The position numbers and the translations under genes were made by a program. Shown one piece after another: positions 59,981 through 64,000 of a stretch of DNA of 64,000 bases. Every line of letters begins with the position of its first letter. The first letter of the stretch is position 1. The DNA is from Luteolibacter sp. LG18 (GTDB lineage: Bacteria; Verrucomicrobiota; Verrucomicrobiia; Verrucomicrobiales; Akkermansiaceae). The DNA is taken from contig NZ_AP024600.1 of NCBI RefSeq assembly GCF_036322585.1, positions 3,224,001 through 3,288,000 of the forward strand. Reading direction: 5' to 3'. A model generated the notes under the pieces. That model made no database searches. It was not told the origin of the DNA and saw nothing but the letters and a program-made list of their open reading frames with translations.

Positions 59981-61435
59981 TCAGTGGGAAGTCGGGTTCG
60001 ATTGGGAAACACGGAGCATCGAGGCCGGCGCGCCCGGCTTGAACGCCATCTGCCCGCTGCCCGAAACAAACGGACTGAACGTCGAGACCATCGACGCCAC
60101 ACGCCGCCCCGCGATCGAGCGCTCCACGTGCGCCTGCACCTCCGGGTAGCTCTTCACCCGCCCCCCACGCACCGCCGTCGTCAAATCACTGCACCACATC
60201 CGGAACCGGTTCTCCGCCGCCCGCGCCGCCTCCGGTGTTCCTAGTAGATCCCCGAAGGCCCCCTCGTCCAGGTAACGCTTGTACGCCAGCGTTCCCTCCA
60301 GCTCCAGATCCTGCGGCGTCATCCTCTCCAGCGAGGCCTCCCGCTTCCCGCGGCTGCCTGGCGAAAGGTGGTCCAGCACCCGCTCCATCTCCGCGTCCCG
60401 CCCCCGCGGCTGCGTCCTCAGTAGCGCCGTCCGCGTGTCATTGAAACTCCGCGCGTAAACCTCCCGGCCCACCTCCGGATCCAGGAACTTTTCATAGAGC
60501 GAACCCACCGCACTCCACGTGCCCGATACCGCCCCCGCCGGCAGCGGCCGGCCCCGCGCCGCCTTGTACTCCGCCAGCGCCCGCACATCCGCCTCCGGCA
60601 TTACCGCCGCCACCCCCGGCCAATCCACCGCCTTGCCACTCCCATCCATCGCCGCCTTCACCTCGTTGAAACGATCCGTCCGCAGCTCCTCCCCGCGGAT
60701 CCCCGCCTTCTCCAGCAGATCCCGCCGCGTGTCATCGTCCAGCGGCATGTGGTGCTGGTAAAGCCCGTCCGCCCCCTTCGCCTCCAACTCCCGCGCCACC
60801 CCCCGCGGATCATGCATCAACCGCTCCTCCAGCGTCTCCCGCGCCGTCGTCCGCTCATAGCCCGCCCTCAGCCGCGCCTGTTGCTCCGCATCGATCAACC
60901 TCGCCGCCGTCGCACGGCCCATCGCCGCATCGAACCCCGCCCGATCCCGGTGGCGCGTCGCGTTCTCCATCTCCGTCGCCAGCGATCGCACCGACTCCTG
61001 ATGCACCGAGCGGCTGATCGCCGCCGCGTTGTCCACCCGCATCCGGTGCGCGAAATCCTGGTGCCGCAGCTCCAGCTCCTGCCGCACCACCGGCGTCAGC
61101 TCCGATGACTGCACCGCCGCCAGCGCCCCATCCAGAAACTCACCCATCCGCCTCGTCCGGCTCGCCGGATCCGGATCCGCCGCGTTCTCCGCCCGCACCC
61201 GCGCCGCCCCATCCTGCCACTCGTTCAGCACCCGGCTCTGGTCCCCCGCGTTCTTCACCTCCTGCACGTTCTCCGCCAGCTTCCGAAATGGCTTGCCCAG
61301 GCTCGCGATCCCCTCCGCCAGCTCCCCCAGCGCCGCCCCCGGTGCCCGCGCCGCCGCCGCGCTCATCGGCGCCATCTTCAAGTGTGTTCCTTGCAACTGG
61401 GGCGGCACCAGCGCCGCATCGAGTCTCACTGGCAT
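59981..61435 (-). CDS. gp15-like internal virion (ejectosome) protein
   Basis: This 484-residue protein is almost entirely helical with many Arg, Glu and Ala residues (LNEWQDGAARVRAENAADPD; LRAGYERTTARETLEERLMH; RVDNAAAISRSVHQESVRSL). The style and position match the second internal core protein of T7-like phages, which with gp14 and gp16 forms a trans-envelope channel. It lies between a gp14-like and a giant gp16-like gene in the same order as in T7. Sequence similarity to T7 gp15 itself is not evident by eye. The start at 61435 is the first ATG; two later Met codons are possible. Confidence 0.55.
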   Translation of the reverse strand: MPVRLDAALVPPQLQGTHLKMAPMSAAAARAPGAALGELAEGIASLGKPFRKLAENVQEVKNAGDQSRVLNEWQDGAARVRAENAADPDPASRTRRMGEFLDGALAAVQSSELTPVVRQELELRHQDFAHRMRVDNAAAISRSVHQESVRSLATEMENATRHRDRAGFDAAMGRATAARLIDAEQQARLRAGYERTTARETLEERLMHDPRGVARELEAKGADGLYQHHMPLDDDTRRDLLEKAGIRGEELRTDRFNEVKAAMDGSGKAVDWPGVAAVMPEADVRALAEYKAARGRPLPAGAVSGTWSAVGSLYEKFLDPEVGREVYARSFNDTRTALLRTQPRGRDAEMERVLDHLSPGSRGKREASLERMTPQDLELEGTLAYKRYLDEGAFGDLLGTPEAARAAENRFRMWCSDLTTAVRGGRVKSYPEVQAHVERSIAGRRVASMVSTFSPFVSGSGQMAFKPGAPASMLRVSQSNPTSH

Positions 61436-61611
61436 GATCGTTTCAGAAAAATGTTAGAAGTTCGAAAAATCAAAAAGGGCAGGGGCCCTCCTCCGCGTGG
61501 CCGCGGGACCGGACGACGGAGGAGGGGAATGCGAGCCCATCGCGCATCACGCCTCATCATCTCTCGGGGACTCCTGCTCCACAGCCTCCCCCGTCACCCG
61601 GTCCCACCGCC

Positions 61612-62142
61612 TCAGCCCATCCGCTTCGTCCTACCCGAATACAACCCGAACGTGTCCGGCATCGTCTTCCTGTACACCGCCTCATCATACTGCGAGATCA
61701 CCGAGCCCACGCCCTTCACCCCCGTCGCGATCGCCCCGATCGTCGCCGCGCTCTTCTGCTGCTGGCCCTCCCAAAGTCCCATCGCCCCCTGCTGGCGCAT
61801 CGCCATCGCCTCCAGGTTCGCCTCCCGCACCATGTCCTGGATCCCCAGCTCGAAGTTCGCCGAAGACTCCCCCAGGATCGTCAGCGGCGTCCCCTCCGTG
61901 CTCAGGGCCCCGCTGTTCGCCAGCTGCACCCGCACCTGACCCATTGCCTGCTCGTTCTGCTCCCGCTGGCGCTTCACCTGCTCCGCCACCTCCAGCTCCC
62001 GGTTCCGCGCCTCCTGCTGCGCCAGCGCATTGTTATACTCCGCCGCCCGCTGCGCCGCCTCCCCCTGCTGGACCTGCCCGTAGGCCGAAAGTCCCGCGCT
62101 GATCGCCGTCGTCGCCAGCGCAATTGCCGTAAGTGCTGCCAT
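61612..62142 (-). CDS. gp14-like internal virion protein
   Basis: This 176-residue protein has a hydrophobic, Ala/Gly-rich N-terminus (MAALTAIALATTAISAGLSA). A Gln-rich coiled coil follows (GQVQQGEAAQRAAEYNNALAQ, then RNRELEVAEQVKRQREQNEQ), then a segment with VQLANSGALSTEGTPLTILG and a C-terminal GAIATGVKGVGSVIS. This pattern is characteristic of the T7 gp14-like outer-membrane-inserting core protein of podophages. The gene is the first of the three-gene set. A 176-bp gap without a recognised gene separates it from the gp15-like gene. Confidence 0.65.
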   Translation of the reverse strand: MAALTAIALATTAISAGLSAYGQVQQGEAAQRAAEYNNALAQQEARNRELEVAEQVKRQREQNEQAMGQVRVQLANSGALSTEGTPLTILGESSANFELGIQDMVREANLEAMAMRQQGAMGLWEGQQQKSAATIGAIATGVKGVGSVISQYDEAVYRKTMPDTFGLYSGRTKRMG

Positions 62143-62154
62143 AATGATGCGTTC

Positions 62155-62262
62155 TAAAAATTCAAAAATCCGAAATCTTAAATGTGAGATCTGAAGTCTG
62201 AAATCCGAGATTTGAAATTTGAAATATCAGATCAGAAATATGAGATCTGAAATCTCTTCCTC
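62155..62262. repeat. AT-rich degenerate short tandem repeats
   Basis: Repeated GAGATCTGAA, TCTGAAATC and TTTGAAATTTG-type words form imperfect direct and inverted copies in a 220-bp gap upstream of the gp14-like gene. Similar TTTCGGATTTTG words occur at about 62940 and 63930. No gene is seen here. Confidence 0.6.
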
Positions 62263-62363
62263 TTCCCCTGGACTCTGGATTGCCCTTCGGGCCATGCCAG
62301 TCAGCGGCTTCGCCGTTCATCTAGCAGGTCGCTAGCGCTCCCGCCGCATTCTGGATTCTGGGC

Positions 62364-62813
62364 CTAGCCCTCTTCTCTTACTTCTTCCGTCTTCCCGTCT
62401 TCCGTCTGGAGCGAAGCGACATGATGAATCATCCCCCGGTCCATCACCTCGAACTCATGCCGCTGTAGTACTTTCGAAAGCGACTCCTGCCGGCACGTCC
62501 CCAGCATCGCCCCGTATCCCAGCGCCCTCGCCTCCGCCTTCAGGAACGCGATCACATGGCCCAGCCCCGTCATCACCTCCCGCGGTCTGGCATCCGGGTC
62601 CGCCACCAGCCACTCCAGCATCGCCACCCCCGTGCTGTTGTCCAGGTAGCACCAGCCCGCCGCCACCGGCCGACCGCCCACCTCCGCCATCACCCCCAGC
62701 GCCGGCAACATCGCCACCGGCACCGCCTGCCAACCATGCCCCCGCCACCACCCCGCCACCAGTGGATGGTCCGCCTCCTTCTCGATCAACCTCACGCGGA
62801 ACCCGGATGCCAT
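62364..62813 (-). CDS. GNAT-like acetyltransferase
   Basis: This 149-residue protein starts at 62813 (MASGFRVRLIEKEADHPLVA). It has a GNAT-like fold: a strand with AEVGGRPVAAGWCYLDNSTGV, then AMLEWLVADPDARPREVMTG, and a C-terminal GYGAMLGTCRQESLSKVLQR. It lacks a textbook Q-x-x-G-x-G/A acetyl-CoA loop, so it is a divergent member. Such genes are common next to phage structural genes, which agrees with the gp14-like gene downstream on the same strand. Substrate unknown. The longer in-frame start was rejected because it would translate repeat DNA. Confidence 0.55.
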   Translation of the reverse strand: MASGFRVRLIEKEADHPLVAGWWRGHGWQAVPVAMLPALGVMAEVGGRPVAAGWCYLDNSTGVAMLEWLVADPDARPREVMTGLGHVIAFLKAEARALGYGAMLGTCRQESLSKVLQRHEFEVMDRGMIHHVASLQTEDGKTEEVREEG

Positions 62814-63021
62814 GCGAAAAAAATGCCACCGCCAGCGCAGGGGAGTAAGTGAACACATGGCCAATGTGCGAAATCCAAAGCACCAAATCCAAAACCAAGA
62901 ACCAGATCCCCACCCATCCACCCGGCCCTCTTCCTCTTCGTTTCGGATTTTGAATTTGGGAGCCGGTGCTTGCTCTAACAGGAAGCTTGAACCCTCCGGC
63001 CCCGCGAACCACCCTCCCATC

Positions 63022-63606
63022 ATGAACCACACCGCCTACCAACGCCTGATCATCGCCTATCATGGCTGTGATGCCGGAGTGGCGGACGAGGTCTTCAATG
63101 GAGGATCCCTCAAACCGAGTGAGAATCAATACGACTGGCTGGGAAGGGGAATCTACTTCTGGGAGCACGGTCCCACACGCGCTCTCGAATGGGCAGTCGA
63201 ACAAAAAAGAAGGAGGCGGTTGAAAACACCCGCCGTGGTGGGAGCGCTGATTCAGCTGGGCAGTTGTTTCGATCTTCTGGACGTCCATTTCACCCGGGCG
63301 CTGGAACGTGGCTACCAATGGATGGATTCCATCCATCGGCTGAGTGGGAAGCCTTTGCCTCTAAACCTCCCCGCCAGGGAAGAGGATGGCGACCAACTCC
63401 TCCGGCATTTGGATTGCGCGGTGGTCAATTGGACTATCGAGACATTGGAACTCGATGACCCCTCCGTCAGATTCCAATCCGTCCGCGGTGTTTTCCAAGA
63501 GGGGCAGGAGGCTTTTCCAGGATCGATGATCCGGAGCAAATCCCACATCCAGATCGCCGTCAGGGATCCCGCCTGCATTGTGGGCTATTTCAGGCCGGTT
63601 TCCTGA
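63022..63606 (+). CDS. Putative ADP-ribosyltransferase-like toxin
   Basis: This 194-residue protein starts at 63022 (MNHTAYQRLIIAYHGCDAGV). The motifs Y-H-G near the start, LKPSENQYDWLGRGIYFWEH, and GPTRALEWAVEQ resemble the H/Y-H-G ... G-x-Y-F-x-E ... A-x-x-W/Y-A pattern of ART-fold enzymes. The family seems to be a recurring bacterial protein of unknown activity. It is followed by a small gene 51 bp downstream, so a toxin-antitoxin pair is plausible. It is on the opposite strand to the giant toxin locus. Confidence 0.5.
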   Translation: MNHTAYQRLIIAYHGCDAGVADEVFNGGSLKPSENQYDWLGRGIYFWEHGPTRALEWAVEQKRRRRLKTPAVVGALIQLGSCFDLLDVHFTRALERGYQWMDSIHRLSGKPLPLNLPAREEDGDQLLRHLDCAVVNWTIETLELDDPSVRFQSVRGVFQEGQEAFPGSMIRSKSHIQIAVRDPACIVGYFRPVS

Positions 63607-63657
63607 CCCGGATGCTACACGCTTGCCGAATTGCCGGTGAACAGGTAGTGTTCCGCC

Positions 63658-63912
63658 ATGAGTCCAGTGCGCCCCTTTGTCCCCTACAACCCATTGGAAG
63701 CGTGGGATCGGGTGGAAGCGCGCCTCGAAAAAATGACCGATGAGGAAAAGATCCAGACCCTCATCGACGCGGGCATCCTGACCCAGGACCGCCAGCTCGC
63801 CGAACCCTACAGGACCGGCAAGAGACCGAAACCAGCCACCGTACGGAAAGTGGCCGCCAAGTCCGCGAAAAAGCCTATCGCGAAGCCGACGAAAGAGGCA
63901 GGCCCGAAGTGA
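63658..63912 (+). CDS. Small putative antitoxin-like protein
   Basis: This 84-residue protein starts MSPVRPFVPYNPLEAWDRVE. Its N-terminal ~55 residues (EKMTDEEKIQTLIDAGILTQ, then DRQLAEPYR) form a compact helical motif that I associate with partners of the preceding type of ART-like gene. The C-terminus is Lys/Ala-rich and basic (KVAAKSAKKPIAKPTKEA). Likely antitoxin; the assignment rests on the gene pair. Confidence 0.5.
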   Translation: MSPVRPFVPYNPLEAWDRVEARLEKMTDEEKIQTLIDAGILTQDRQLAEPYRTGKRPKPATVRKVAAKSAKKPIAKPTKEAGPK

Positions 63913-64000
63913 GCCTGCTTCTTCATCTTCGTTTCGGATTTTGGATTTAGGATTTAGTGCTTCGAAGCTACGCTTCGCACACCTCCCAATCCACCACCGC

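Noticed and set aside
46290-62813. A complete prophage
   Set aside because: Internal virion-like genes are present, but no integrase, terminase, portal, capsid, tail or lysis gene was found, and no att-type direct repeats were seen at the edges.

Overview
The window looks like a chromosomal segment of a high-GC member of the Verrucomicrobiota, probably a Luteolibacter-like member of the Verrucomicrobiaceae. This is inferred from the gene families, because no rRNA or other taxonomic marker is present. The pointers are two large secreted proteins with autotransporter-associated beta-strand repeats, a Rhodopirellula/Verrucomicrobium-type sigma factor, a formylglycine sulfatase, secreted glycan-degrading enzymes (PL4, GH76, GH32) and a pair of GntR/LacI hybrid regulators.

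Layout. 1-8.5 kb: the tail of a rhamnogalacturonan lyase, two coupled secreted proteins of unknown function, a tandem alpha/beta hydrolase, a small membrane/lipoprotein pair and a sigma/anti-sigma pair. 8.8-20.7 kb: a beta-strand-repeat protein, a GH76 enzyme, a GH32 enzyme lying between two tandem arrays of a 161-bp repeat, and a long DUF4394-like secreted protein. 21-25.8 kb: two paralogous regulators, then an ECF sigma factor, its putative anti-sigma factor and a PDZ protein. 26-35.4 kb: a second beta-strand-repeat protein, a CxxCH protein, a sulfatase, a protein with three internal repeats and an RDD membrane protein. A 190-bp miniature element occurs twice here, and one copy is split by a 459-bp insertion with an 8-bp target duplication. 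35.6-39.7 kb: three small phage-like genes, a divergent SDR/TetR pair and a glycosyltransferase-like gene. 40-46.3 kb: a Tat-signal protein, then four genes chained by 4-bp ATGA overlaps that end in two glycosyltransferases, one of them GT31-like.

The most notable region is 46.3-62.1 kb, all on the minus strand. Three genes resemble, in order and character, the T7 internal virion (ejectosome) genes gp14, gp15 and gp16. The third is a giant 1,932-residue protein whose C-terminus is a YwqJ-type deaminase toxin domain with C-A-E and P-C-x-x-C zinc motifs. It is followed 5 bp later by a SUKH-3-like immunity gene. Downstream lie three more copies of the central core of the giant protein, each truncated at its 5' end. 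Two of them carry another toxin tip and an immunity gene: a second, diverged deaminase with a second SUKH-3 protein, and an unrecognised tip with an 86-residue putative immunity protein. The last is a toxin-less fragment. I read this as a polymorphic toxin with an array of displaced alternative tips, built on phage internal-virion machinery. The window ends with a separate candidate toxin-antitoxin pair (63.0-63.9 kb).

No tRNA, rRNA, CRISPR array, integrase, transposase or phage capsid, portal or terminase gene was found.
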